A DNA stretch of 5,478 bases from an uncultured Prevotella sp. (GCA_938023885.1 CALJCU010000630.1:1-5478); one strand, 5' to 3'; positions 1 through 5,478 are shown, counted from the stretch's first letter. The notes: generated from the letters alone by a model not told the origin. A program made the numbers and translations.

Positions 1-132
1 TACTACGGTTCCGGAAGCTGTCAGTGTGTTCTGCTGTATCATCTGTGTCCTTGCAGCAGCGGGAGATGGAGATACGAGTGTAAGACCAACTGACATCATG
101 AGAGCCTGTATAAAAAGATTAGGTTTTCTCAT
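1..132 (-). CDS. N-terminal part of a secreted protein, probably SusC/RagA-type TonB-dependent receptor (runs off the left edge)
   Basis: Only the first 44 codons are present; the reading frame is open to the window edge. The start ATG (complement of 130-132) opens MRKPNLFIQALMMSVG and continues into a hydrophobic core and an Ala-rich stretch (SPSPAAA, residues 21-27), a good Sec signal peptide with likely cleavage after residue 27. The exported part begins RTQMIQQN and then TLTASGTVV. That last stretch matches the way the N-terminal carboxypeptidase-regulatory-like beta-sandwich of SusC/RagA outer-membrane receptors starts (typically a GTVVD...GEP.IGA pattern), so I infer a TonB-dependent glycan or peptide importer in the outer membrane. 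The call rests on very few residues; another exported protein with the same beta-sandwich domain is possible. It has its own promoter and lies downstream of namZ on the same strand. Confidence 0.6.
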   Translation of the reverse strand, partial: MRKPNLFIQALMMSVGLTLVSPSPAAARTQMIQQNTLTASGTVV

Positions 133-185
133 AATTCATTATTTTAAAGGGTTAGACTACTTTAATTGTTTAGTAATATCTGTTG

Positions 186-217
186 CAAAAATATGATAAA
201 ATCATCAAAGCTGCAAC
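186..217 (-). promoter_or_regulatory. Bacteroidota-type promoter for the SusC-like gene
   Basis: On the minus strand TATTTTTG (complement of 186-193) matches the Bacteroidota -7 consensus TAnnTTTG exactly. GTTG (complement of 214-217) lies with a 20-nt spacer upstream, as expected for the -33 TTTG element. Transcription would start near 179-180, giving a leader of roughly 47 nt before the ATG at 132. The leader is AT-rich with no Shine-Dalgarno, which is normal in this phylum. This suggests the receptor gene can be transcribed independently of namZ. Confidence 0.6.
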
Positions 218-268
218 TGTTTGCTTAAATTTTTATTGTGAATCAGTAGAAAAAGTCTCATACATTAA

Positions 269-1447
269 TCATTCCTCATACAAGAGATACTTTCTGCGTT
301 GTTTTATAAATGTCGCATCATCCTGCTGCCACATCTTGCTGATCTCTCCGGCGGTCTTCCCTTGCTCAATCATCTTCCGCACATAATCAACCCCTATAAG
401 TTTCTCAAAAAACGGAGTGAAGAAGCGATCACCAATATTCAAGGCATGATAGGCCTCTATAATGTAAGTCAAATCTATCTTGCGTGACCAGATGACAGAA
501 TCACTCATCCCACTCAAGTCCCGGCCCTGGCAAAGTTGTCCCAACAGTGGCGGATTCTTCGCTCCCGTTCTGCTTTCAGGTGTAAACGTAAAAGCATAGC
601 CTTTCATGTCCGGATGTCCGAATATCTCAAAAGGCTTGTCCGTCCCACGTCCCACGCTGACGGGCGTTGCCTCAAAGAGGCAGAGAGAAGGGTAGAGGTA
701 GACCGACTTCATCGTCGGAAGGTTGGGCGAAGGTGGTACCGGCAGGATATATCTCGTCTGATGCGTGTAGTTCTTGCAAGGGATGACCGTCAGCCTGCAT
801 GCTTTTCCCGATTTAAGCCAACGCTCCCCATTGATCATCCTCGCCAACTCACCAAGCGTCATGCCGTGAACAACAGGAATGGGTAAGGCACCAACTCCCG
901 AAAAGTATCTTCTTTTTAATATAGGACCGTCAACATAGAAACCGTTAGGGTTAGGACGGTCAAGGACAATCATCTCCTTTCCACATTCCGCGCATCGGTT
1001 CATCAGCCGCATCATCGTAATATAATAGGTGTAAAAACGCAAACCGACATCTTGTATGTCTGTCACAATGACATCTATCTTCCGCATCTCCGCATCATCG
1101 GGAGCGTTCTCCGAAGTGCCATAAAGAGAGCAGACCCGCACTCCCGTCTGCCCGTCTACAGAAGAGCTTACCTTTTCTCCAGCATCAGCTTGCCCCCTGA
1201 AACCATGTTCCGGAGAGAACACTGTCACAACATTGACGTGATGGTCAAGCAACACATCCAAGGTCAGCCGGCTTCCTGTTCTTCCTGTCTGATTGGAGAA
1301 GAGTGCCACACGCCTGCCTTTGAGCAATCTCAGGTAGGCGCTTGTCTGCTCTGCCCCCGTTACAACAGCAGCATGCATAACGTTTGAAAGGAATGTCACG
1401 AAGACGAGAACAAGCAATGCAGATAGAGGTCTAATGTTTAGCTTCAT
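269..1447 (-). CDS. namZ: Exo-beta-N-acetylmuramidase NamZ (DUF1343, GH171), secreted
   Basis: This is a 392-residue protein of the NamZ/DUF1343 family, whose characterised members release MurNAc from the non-reducing end of peptidoglycan fragments. Family landmarks, numbered from the ATG at 1447, are FSNQTG (50-55), SPEHGFRG (78-85) with the proposed catalytic Glu80, DIQDVGLRFYTY (130-141), DRPNPNG (163-169), PPSPNLP (238-244) and GRGTDKPFE (266-274). Length and termini look complete. Residues 1-27 form a Sec signal peptide (LSALLVLVFVTFL core, likely cleavage near MHA), so it acts in the periplasm or beyond. An in-frame TTG two codons upstream (1453) is possible, but the ATG puts the basic residues directly before the hydrophobic core. 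It is divergent from the symporter gene and shares a 113-bp promoter region with it. I see no strong terminator hairpin after its TGA. The family call is firm; MurNAc specificity is from family knowledge. Confidence 0.93.
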   Translation of the reverse strand: MKLNIRPLSALLVLVFVTFLSNVMHAAVVTGAEQTSAYLRLLKGRRVALFSNQTGRTGSRLTLDVLLDHHVNVVTVFSPEHGFRGQADAGEKVSSSVDGQTGVRVCSLYGTSENAPDDAEMRKIDVIVTDIQDVGLRFYTYYITMMRLMNRCAECGKEMIVLDRPNPNGFYVDGPILKRRYFSGVGALPIPVVHGMTLGELARMINGERWLKSGKACRLTVIPCKNYTHQTRYILPVPPSPNLPTMKSVYLYPSLCLFEATPVSVGRGTDKPFEIFGHPDMKGYAFTFTPESRTGAKNPPLLGQLCQGRDLSGMSDSVIWSRKIDLTYIIEAYHALNIGDRFFTPFFEKLIGVDYVRKMIEQGKTAGEISKMWQQDDATFIKQRRKYLLYEE

Positions 1448-1463
1448 AACCAATAATTGTTTC

Positions 1464-1478
1464 TATATTGCAAATATA
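1464..1478 (-). promoter_or_regulatory. Probable namZ -7 promoter element within a small inverted repeat
   Basis: Minus-strand TATATTTG (complement of 1471-1478) is an exact match to the Bacteroidota -7 consensus TAnnTTTG and would start transcription near 1465, about 18 nt before the namZ ATG. I do not see a TTTG at the expected -33 distance (about 1499-1502 reads AAAG on this strand), so the promoter may be weak or activator-dependent. The element sits in an inverted repeat, TATATT-GCA-AATATA (1464-1478). The repeat is AT-rich and may be chance. Confidence 0.45.
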
Positions 1479-1499
1479 AGCAACTTTAACAGAATTTCC

Positions 1500-1531
1500 T
1501 TTGAATGTTCTTATAAAAAGTAATAACTTTG
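1500..1531 (+). promoter_or_regulatory. Bacteroidota consensus promoter for the symporter operon
   Basis: TTTG (1500-1503), a 20-nt spacer and TAACTTTG (1524-1531) match the Bacteroidota -33/-7 consensus at every defined position. Transcription would begin near 1537-1538, leaving a leader of about 23 nt before the ATG at 1561. It drives the plus-strand run (symporter, hydrolase and perhaps the transglutaminase-like gene) and is back-to-back with the namZ promoter. Confidence 0.7.
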
Positions 1532-1544
1532 TGTTAATTAACAC
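1531..1544. promoter_or_regulatory. Perfect 14-bp palindrome at the predicted symporter transcription start (candidate operator)
   Basis: GTGTTAATTAACAC is fully self-complementary with no spacer. Its first base is the last base of the -7 element TAACTTTG, and its centre falls on the predicted start site. A dimeric repressor bound here would block the promoter. The perfect symmetry and position are seen directly; the operator role is inference. Only one copy is present in the intergenic region. Confidence 0.4.
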
Positions 1545-1560
1545 TTATGTAAATAGTCAG

Positions 1561-3006
1561 ATGAGCCCCATCACCGTAGCACTAACAATACTTGCCTACT
1601 TTATCGTGCTCTACACTGTATCCTGGCTTGCCGGTCGTAAGACAGACAACCAAGGATTCTTTGTTGGTGGCAGAAAGCAAACATGGTTTCTGGTTGCCAT
1701 AGCAACAATGGGGTCGTTCCTATCCGGTGTCACTTTTGTCTCTGTGCCCGGTATGGTGGCAGAAAAGAGTTTTTCCTACATGCAGATGGTGATGGGCTTC
1801 GTCGTCGGACAGTTCATCATTGCTTTTGTGCTCGTTCCCTTGTTTTATAAGATGAAGCTCGTCTCCGTATATCAATATCTTGAAGACCGGTTTGGTGCAC
1901 GGTCTCACAAGACAGGAGCGTGGTTCTTCTTCATCTCTAAGATGCTTGGCGCATCGGTAAGACTTTTCCTTGTCTGTCTTACATTGCAGTTATTGGTTTT
2001 TGAGCCTCTTCACCTGCCGTTTATCCTGAATGTCATCGTCACCGTACTGTTAGTCTGGCTTTACACCTTTCGTGGAGGTGTAAAATCGGTTATCTGGACC
2101 GATGTTCTCAAGTCACTTTGCCTTATCCTCTCGGTGGTCCTTTGCATTGTTTTCATTTCATCAGAAATGCACCTGGGATTCAAGGGAATGGTAAGTGCCA
2201 TCACCAGCAGCAAGATGAGTCAGATATTCTTCTTTGATGATGTCAACGACAAACGTTACTTCTTCAAACAGTTTATCGCTGGTATTTTTACAATGATTGC
2301 TACCACTGGACTGGACCAGGACATGATGCAACGCAATTTAAGCTGTAAGAACTATAAGGACTCACAGAAAAACATGATGATGAGCATCGTCTGCCAGTTC
2401 ATTATTAATCTTCTCTTTCTCATGCTTGGCGTTCTGCTCTATCTCTTTGCTGCAAAAGTCGGCATCACGGCAACCGGTGACGCCCTTTTCCCAGCCGTTG
2501 CAACAAGCCGTTATCTTCCCATCACTGTAGGAATACTCTTTATTGTCGGTTTGTTTTCCGCCGCTTATTCTGCAGCAGGCTCTGCGCTAACAGCCCTTAC
2601 GACCTCCTTTACACTCGACATTCTGGAAGCTGACAAGAAAGGAAATGACGAGAGCTCCCTGACAAGAACCCGTCAGAAGACCCACGCGTGCATGGCGCTG
2701 CTCATGGCAATCGTCATTTTCGTCTTCGGTCTGTTGAACAACACAAGCGTGATCGACGCTGTCTATATCCTCGCAAGTTATACCTATGGCCCCATTCTTG
2801 GAATGTTCGCTTTCGGCATTCTTACGAAAAAGCAGACCAACGACCGCTACGTGCCCCTTGTCGCCATTGTGTCTCCAATCCTCTGCTTCATTCTACAAGA
2901 GAATTCTGAGGCTTGGTTCAATGGTTACAAGTTCAGCTACGAATTACTGATTTTCAATGCCTTATTTACTTTCATCGGTCTTTGTCTGCTGATAAGAAAA
3001 AGATAA
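1561..3006 (+). CDS. Sodium:solute symporter (SSS family), candidate MurNAc/muropeptide-sugar transporter
   Basis: This 481-residue inner-membrane protein has about 13 hydrophobic segments, the usual SSS number. Family landmarks are GSFLSGVTFVSVPG (51-64), YQYLEDRFG (104-112), GGVKSVIWTDVLK (172-184), LDQDMMQRNL (251-260), and the Ser/Thr-rich helix starting SAAYSAAGSAL (333-343), in the region where SSS proteins coordinate sodium. I start at the ATG at 1561 (MSPITVALTILAYF). A TTG-initiated extension to 1501 is possible, but it would begin inside the promoter and add a non-membrane tail. The next gene starts 20 nt after the TAA, so the two are almost certainly co-transcribed. The neighbours (NamZ and an AmiE-like hydrolase) suggest uptake of MurNAc or a MurNAc-containing sugar, in the place the PTS permease MurP holds in Bacillus. 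The family is secure; the substrate is inferred from context only. Confidence 0.9.
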   Translation: MSPITVALTILAYFIVLYTVSWLAGRKTDNQGFFVGGRKQTWFLVAIATMGSFLSGVTFVSVPGMVAEKSFSYMQMVMGFVVGQFIIAFVLVPLFYKMKLVSVYQYLEDRFGARSHKTGAWFFFISKMLGASVRLFLVCLTLQLLVFEPLHLPFILNVIVTVLLVWLYTFRGGVKSVIWTDVLKSLCLILSVVLCIVFISSEMHLGFKGMVSAITSSKMSQIFFFDDVNDKRYFFKQFIAGIFTMIATTGLDQDMMQRNLSCKNYKDSQKNMMMSIVCQFIINLLFLMLGVLLYLFAAKVGITATGDALFPAVATSRYLPITVGILFIVGLFSAAYSAAGSALTALTTSFTLDILEADKKGNDESSLTRTRQKTHACMALLMAIVIFVFGLLNNTSVIDAVYILASYTYGPILGMFAFGILTKKQTNDRYVPLVAIVSPILCFILQENSEAWFNGYKFSYELLIFNALFTFIGLCLLIRKR

Positions 3007-3026
3007 TTGCTAATTACAAATGATAT

Positions 3027-4217
3027 ATGAAGAAATTTCTTTTTTTCATCCTTTCATTGTTCACCATCACATGTGTCAAAGCCCAAGGACTTGTTCACTG
3101 TGACCCTTCAGATGTAGGACTCAGCGCCGCCCATCTTCTATATGCCGACAGCACCATCTATAAGGCTATCCATGAGAAGAAGACGCCAGGAACCGTACTC
3201 TGTGTGGTACGTCATGGCAAGATAGCTTATCTTAAAGCTTATGGCAACAAACGCATCGAACCAAAAATTGAAAAGATGACTACAGGTACTGTGTTCGACA
3301 TGGCCTCATGCAGCAAATCTATATCCACAGCCATCTCTGCCTGGATTCTCATTGAGCAAGGCAAACTGAGACTAATGGACCGCGTAGACAGCTATATTCC
3401 CGGATTTGGAAATTGGAAAGATGCAGATGGTAACGAGACTGCTATCCGCGTCATCGACTTGATGACGCATATCTCTGGCCTTCCGCCTTATGCTGACGTG
3501 AAAGCGCTGAAAGAAAAATATGGTGCACCAAACAGAGATGGGGTGATTGATTATATCTCCCACTGCAAGCGTGACTTTGCACCAACGACAGACTTCCAAT
3601 ATAGCTGTCTCAACTATATCACGCTGCAACGCATCATAGAAACCATCTCCGGCGAGAGCCTACGCGACTTTGCCAAGCAGCATATCTTCAATGTCTTAGG
3701 CATGAATCATACCGACTATTGCCCGCCTAAGAAGCTTGCCCGCCTTTGTGCACCGACGGAGAAACAACCCGATGGTAAATGTCTGCTGGGAGTAGTCCAT
3801 GACCCATTGGCCCGCGTCATGAACGGCGGCATATCGGGCAATGCCGGTGTCTTCTCAACAGCTGAAGACCTTGCTGTGCTCTGCGCGGCTTTACAAAATG
3901 GAGGATCATGGAACGGGAAAAGAATATTAAGTCCGGCCGCTGTCAAAGCCATGCGCACAGTGCCGGACCGTGCTGCTAAGTTCGGACGGACACCCGGATG
4001 GGACTGCTGTTCCGACTACTCATCCAACAAAGGCGACATGCTCAGTCCTGAGACCTATGGACACACGGGATACACAGGAACCAGCATAGTCATTGACCCG
4101 GTCAATGATATCAGCATCATTCTTCTTACCAACGCAGTACATCCCCATGACAAAGGCAATGTCATCGCCCTGCGCTCTTACGTAGCCAATGCCGTAGCTG
4201 GAGCCATCATTAAATGA
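3027..4217 (+). CDS. Secreted serine hydrolase, class C beta-lactamase/AmiE-like family
   Basis: This 396-residue serine hydrolase has the beta-lactamase/penicillin-binding fold. A Sec signal peptide spans residues 1-20 (MKKFLFFILSLF, cleavage probably after KAQ). The active-site S-x-x-K motif is SCSK, with nucleophile Ser94 and Lys97. The second motif is Tyr192-Ser-Cys (FQYSCLNY) in place of the usual Y-x-N. The third is H346-T-G (YGHTGYTG), equivalent to KTG. GGISGNAGVFSTAEDLA (267-283) is typical of the family, and the length is normal. Members include beta-lactamases, D-Ala-D-Ala peptidases, esterases and the MurNAc-L-Ala amidase AmiE of the Bacillus MurNAc operon. Next to NamZ and a symporter, removal of stem peptides from MurNAc is a reasonable proposal, but the sequence alone does not fix the substrate. 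It starts 20 nt after the symporter stop, consistent with one operon. Confidence 0.88.
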   Translation: MKKFLFFILSLFTITCVKAQGLVHCDPSDVGLSAAHLLYADSTIYKAIHEKKTPGTVLCVVRHGKIAYLKAYGNKRIEPKIEKMTTGTVFDMASCSKSISTAISAWILIEQGKLRLMDRVDSYIPGFGNWKDADGNETAIRVIDLMTHISGLPPYADVKALKEKYGAPNRDGVIDYISHCKRDFAPTTDFQYSCLNYITLQRIIETISGESLRDFAKQHIFNVLGMNHTDYCPPKKLARLCAPTEKQPDGKCLLGVVHDPLARVMNGGISGNAGVFSTAEDLAVLCAALQNGGSWNGKRILSPAAVKAMRTVPDRAAKFGRTPGWDCCSDYSSNKGDMLSPETYGHTGYTGTSIVIDPVNDISIILLTNAVHPHDKGNVIALRSYVANAVAGAIIK

Positions 4218-4228
4218 AGGTCTCTTCC

Positions 4229-4318
4229 GGTTTTCGGAGTGACAAGGTCCCCGAAGGGGGCCAACCTTGTTCAACCTCTCCGAGGTTGGATGCGGTACCC
4301 CTCCGAAACAGAAAAACC
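4229..4318 (+). repeat. Structured intergenic element: nested inverted repeats resembling a three-way junction
   Basis: The 117-bp gap between the hydrolase stop and the next ATG holds an unusual density of complementary arms. The outer arms are TTTCGGAG (4232-4239) and CTCCGAAA (4301-4308). Inside them are two hairpins. One has ACAAGGT (4242-4248) with ACCTTGT (4264-4270), capped by CCCC-GAA-GGGG (4249-4259). The other is CAACCTC-TCC-GAGGTTG (4272-4288). An alternative pairing, CCAACC (4261-4266) with GGTTGG (4284-4289), would compete with both inner stems. No U-tract follows on the plus strand, so it is not a simple intrinsic terminator. It may be a transcript-stabilising or attenuating RNA fold, or a dispersed palindromic repeat. 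Confidence 0.55.
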
Positions 4319-4334
4319 AAATAACATCAATATT

Positions 4335-5352
4335 ATGAGAAAAAAAACGATATCTTTTGTTCTCCTCCGCTATCCTTTCTCAGACGATCCTTATGGCCCA
4401 AAGCTATTCATGGAAGACAGATCTTCATCATCGGCTCCTCGTTGATTTCAATAAGAGCGAAGCAGAAGTAAAAGCATACATCCGCCAATACATCCCCACT
4501 GTCTCCGATACACAGATGAAGGTATGGGAGAAGTCGGGAGCATTGGAAATGCGTGTCATCGATGGAGAGAAGCGGTTCTTCCACCATGCTGCTCCCAACC
4601 TGTTCCGAATCGACAAGACATGCAAAGGCATAAAAGTGAAGAAAGACGGCCATTCAACCGACGGATATGAAGAAGTGGACAAAGAGAACGTGTCCAAGAT
4701 AATCAATGAGGCGCCTAAAGACAAGCAGCACTTGGCTGAGCCCAAGAAGCTGAAAGTAAGATACACGCTGACAGTAAACACCGATGCCGTTCCAGCTGGT
4801 GAGACCGTCCGTTGCTGGCTGCCTTTCCCAAGAACCGACATCACAAGACAGCAGCAAGTGAAACTGCTCGCTACCAGTGAAAAGCAGTATCAGCGTTCGC
4901 CGGAGAGTTGTGCCCACTCCTCTGTCTATATGGAGAAGAAAGCAGAAGCCGGAAAGCCTACGGTCTTCTCAGAGGAGTTCGAATACACCACCTGCGGCAG
5001 TTGGTTTAACCTGAAGCCTGAGGATATCAGGCCTTACAACACCTCTACGGCTCTCTACAAAGAGTATATCTCCGAGCGCGACCGCCACATTGTCTTCACA
5101 CCAAGGATCCGGCAGTTAGCTGACAGCCTCACACGGGGTGAAACCAATCCGTTGCTTAAAGCGCGCCGCATCTTCAAGTGGATCAACGACAACTTCCCCT
5201 GGGCTTCGGCCAGAGAATATTCAACGATAGAGAACATCCCGGAATATGTTCTTGAAAATCCCTATAACAACGTCAACAACCGACAGAAATATTTCAAGCC
5301 CCGCAGATGCTTGTGGCATAAAGTTTGTTGCACCATTGTTAGAGAATATTAA
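4335..5352 (+). pseudogene. Transglutaminase-like (Cys protease superfamily) secreted protein, frameshifted at the start and truncated before the catalytic core
   Basis: The main open frame runs from 4357 (331 codons and TAA), but its natural start appears to be ATG 4335 in another frame. Removing one A from the 8-A run at 4340-4347 joins them and gives MRKKRYLLFSSAILSQTILM then AQ, a textbook signal peptide. As written, the ATG-initiated frame yields only 36 residues and stops at 4445. The body resembles Bacteroidota transglutaminase-domain proteins. Numbered from codon 4357, it has VRYTLTVNTDAVPAGETVRC (134-153), WLPFPRTD (154-161), a segment around GSWFNL (214-219), and RRIFKWINDNFPWASAREYS (270-289) leading to IPEYVLEN (294-301). 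In such proteins the next residues carry the catalytic Cys (a GDCG-type motif), followed by His and Asp. Here the sequence changes abruptly after about 5260 to a Cys- and Arg-rich unrelated tail. As it stands it should lack activity. Its proposed job, cleaving or binding wall peptides, is inference from neighbours. Confidence 0.7.
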
Positions 5353-5368
5353 AGAAATGGAGGACTGA
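5261..5368 (+). pseudogene. Orphan C-terminal remnant of an unrecognised gene, ending 2 nt before the dnaJ-like start
   Basis: After the breakpoint, reading one base out of phase with the transglutaminase frame gives 35 codons without a stop, then TGA at 5366-5368. The peptide ends PADACGIKFVAPLLENIKEM-ED, which looks like a normal protein C-terminus, whereas the transglutaminase frame over the same bases gives an unusual Cys/Arg-rich tail. The TGA overlaps the space just after a GGAGGA ribosome site and leaves only 2 nt before the next ATG, typical of an operonic neighbour. I do not recognise the protein. Its 5' part is absent, consistent with loss in a deletion that joined it to the transglutaminase-like gene. 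Confidence 0.4.
5359..5364 (+). promoter_or_regulatory. Strong Shine-Dalgarno for the dnaJ-like gene
   Basis: GGAGGA sits 6 nt before the ATG at 5371. It is the only strong Shine-Dalgarno in this window, where the other starts follow A/T-rich sequence. It fixes the start codon of the J-domain gene and suggests efficient translation, possibly coupled to the frame ending at 5368. Confidence 0.7.
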
Positions 5369-5370
5369 AT

Positions 5371-5478
5371 ATGGCATTTATCGACTATTATAAGATTTTG
5401 GGTGTCAGTAAAGACATTCCACAGAAAGACGTGAGGCGGGCTTATGTTAAGCGTGCTAAGCAGTTCCATCCCGATCTG
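5371..5478 (+). CDS. J-domain chaperone, DnaJ/CbpA-like (N-terminal part, runs off the right edge)
   Basis: The first 36 residues are an intact J-domain N-terminal half: DYYKILGVSKD (5-15), the basic helix II DVRRAYVKRAKQF (20-32) and the invariant HPD tripeptide (33-35) that stimulates DnaK ATPase. The start is set by a strong Shine-Dalgarno. The rest lies outside the window, so full DnaJ (with zinc fingers) cannot be separated from CbpA-type proteins. The opening MAFIDYYKILGV resembles CbpA-type proteins more, in my judgement. It is a cytosolic co-chaperone and functionally unrelated to the wall-salvage genes, which fits with a breakpoint just upstream. Confidence 0.93.
   Translation, partial: MAFIDYYKILGVSKDIPQKDVRRAYVKRAKQFHPDL

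Noticed and set aside
183..268. Intrinsic terminator for namZ in the gap before the SusC-like gene
   Set aside because: I find no stem of convincing length followed by a T-run on the minus strand; the AT-rich stretch is better explained by the promoter.
536..1387. Plus-strand open frames opposite namZ
   Set aside because: They are antisense to a gene with clear family motifs, show no recognisable protein character and have no promoter or ribosome site.
1448..1453. TTG start two codons upstream of the namZ ATG
   Set aside because: The ATG at 1447 gives a normal signal peptide (MKLNIRP then a hydrophobic core); nothing supports the extra two residues.
1501..1560. TTG-initiated 20-residue extension of the symporter
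   Set aside because: It would begin inside the -33 element of a consensus promoter and cover the predicted transcription start; ATG 1561 gives the expected SSS N-terminus.
3035..3047. T-rich homopolymer in the serine hydrolase signal peptide as a second slippage site
   Set aside because: The frame is intact from the ATG through the whole domain, so there is no evidence of variation here.
4231..4310. CRISPR repeat or tRNA-like cloverleaf in the hairpin-rich spacer
   Set aside because: No repeated unit with spacers exists, and arm sizes, loop sequences and the absence of a T-loop motif do not match a tRNA.
4408..4917. Minus-strand open frames opposite the transglutaminase-like gene
   Set aside because: Overlapping shadows of a coding strand with family-like sequence; Ser/Leu-rich translations without motifs.
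5221..5469. Minus-strand frame of 82 codons across the breakpoint and the J-domain gene
   Set aside because: It is antisense to the J-domain start and HPD region and has no recognisable motif; some hydrophobic stretches are expected by chance.

Overview
This window looks like chromosome from a Bacteroidota bacterium, most likely Prevotella or a close relative. Three observations support this. There are three promoter-like sites matching the Bacteroidota -7 consensus TAnnTTTG, two of them with a correctly spaced -33 TTG/TTTG. Most genes lack a Shine-Dalgarno sequence. The partial gene at the left edge begins like a SusC/RagA outer-membrane receptor. The genus is inference; the phylum call is fairly secure.

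Layout. On the minus strand, positions 1-132 hold the first 44 codons of a secreted, probably SusC-like protein with its own promoter (186-217). Upstream of it, also on the minus strand, is a complete NamZ/DUF1343 exo-N-acetylmuramidase (269-1447). A 113-bp divergent promoter region (1448-1560) separates namZ from a plus-strand run: a sodium:solute symporter (1561-3006), a secreted serine hydrolase of the class C beta-lactamase/AmiE-like family (3027-4217), a 117-bp highly structured gap, and a damaged transglutaminase-like gene (4335-5352). The window ends in a DnaJ/CbpA-type J-domain gene (5371 to edge).

How the genes fit together. In Bacillus subtilis, NamZ is encoded with NagZ, an amidase of the beta-lactamase fold (AmiE) and a MurNAc PTS transporter, forming a peptidoglycan-salvage operon. 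Here a NamZ and a beta-lactamase-fold hydrolase flank an SSS-type transporter, and a transglutaminase-like protein follows. The simplest reading is a periplasmic cell-wall (MurNAc/muropeptide) salvage locus in which a sodium symporter replaces the PTS. No MurNAc kinase, MurQ etherase or NagZ is visible in the window. The transporter substrate and hydrolase specificity are inferred from neighbourhood only.

Unusual points. The transglutaminase-like gene carries two lesions. An 8-A run in codons 2-5 puts the ATG and signal peptide out of frame with the body; removing one A gives a textbook signal peptide. Near position 5260 the family-like sequence stops just before the expected catalytic Cys, and an unrelated sequence follows. 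In another frame that sequence reads as the tail of a different gene, ending 2 nt before the dnaJ-like start. This looks like a deletion fusion (or an assembly chimera). Also notable are a perfect 14-bp palindrome at the predicted transcription start of the symporter, and a three-way-junction-like set of inverted repeats between the hydrolase and transglutaminase genes.
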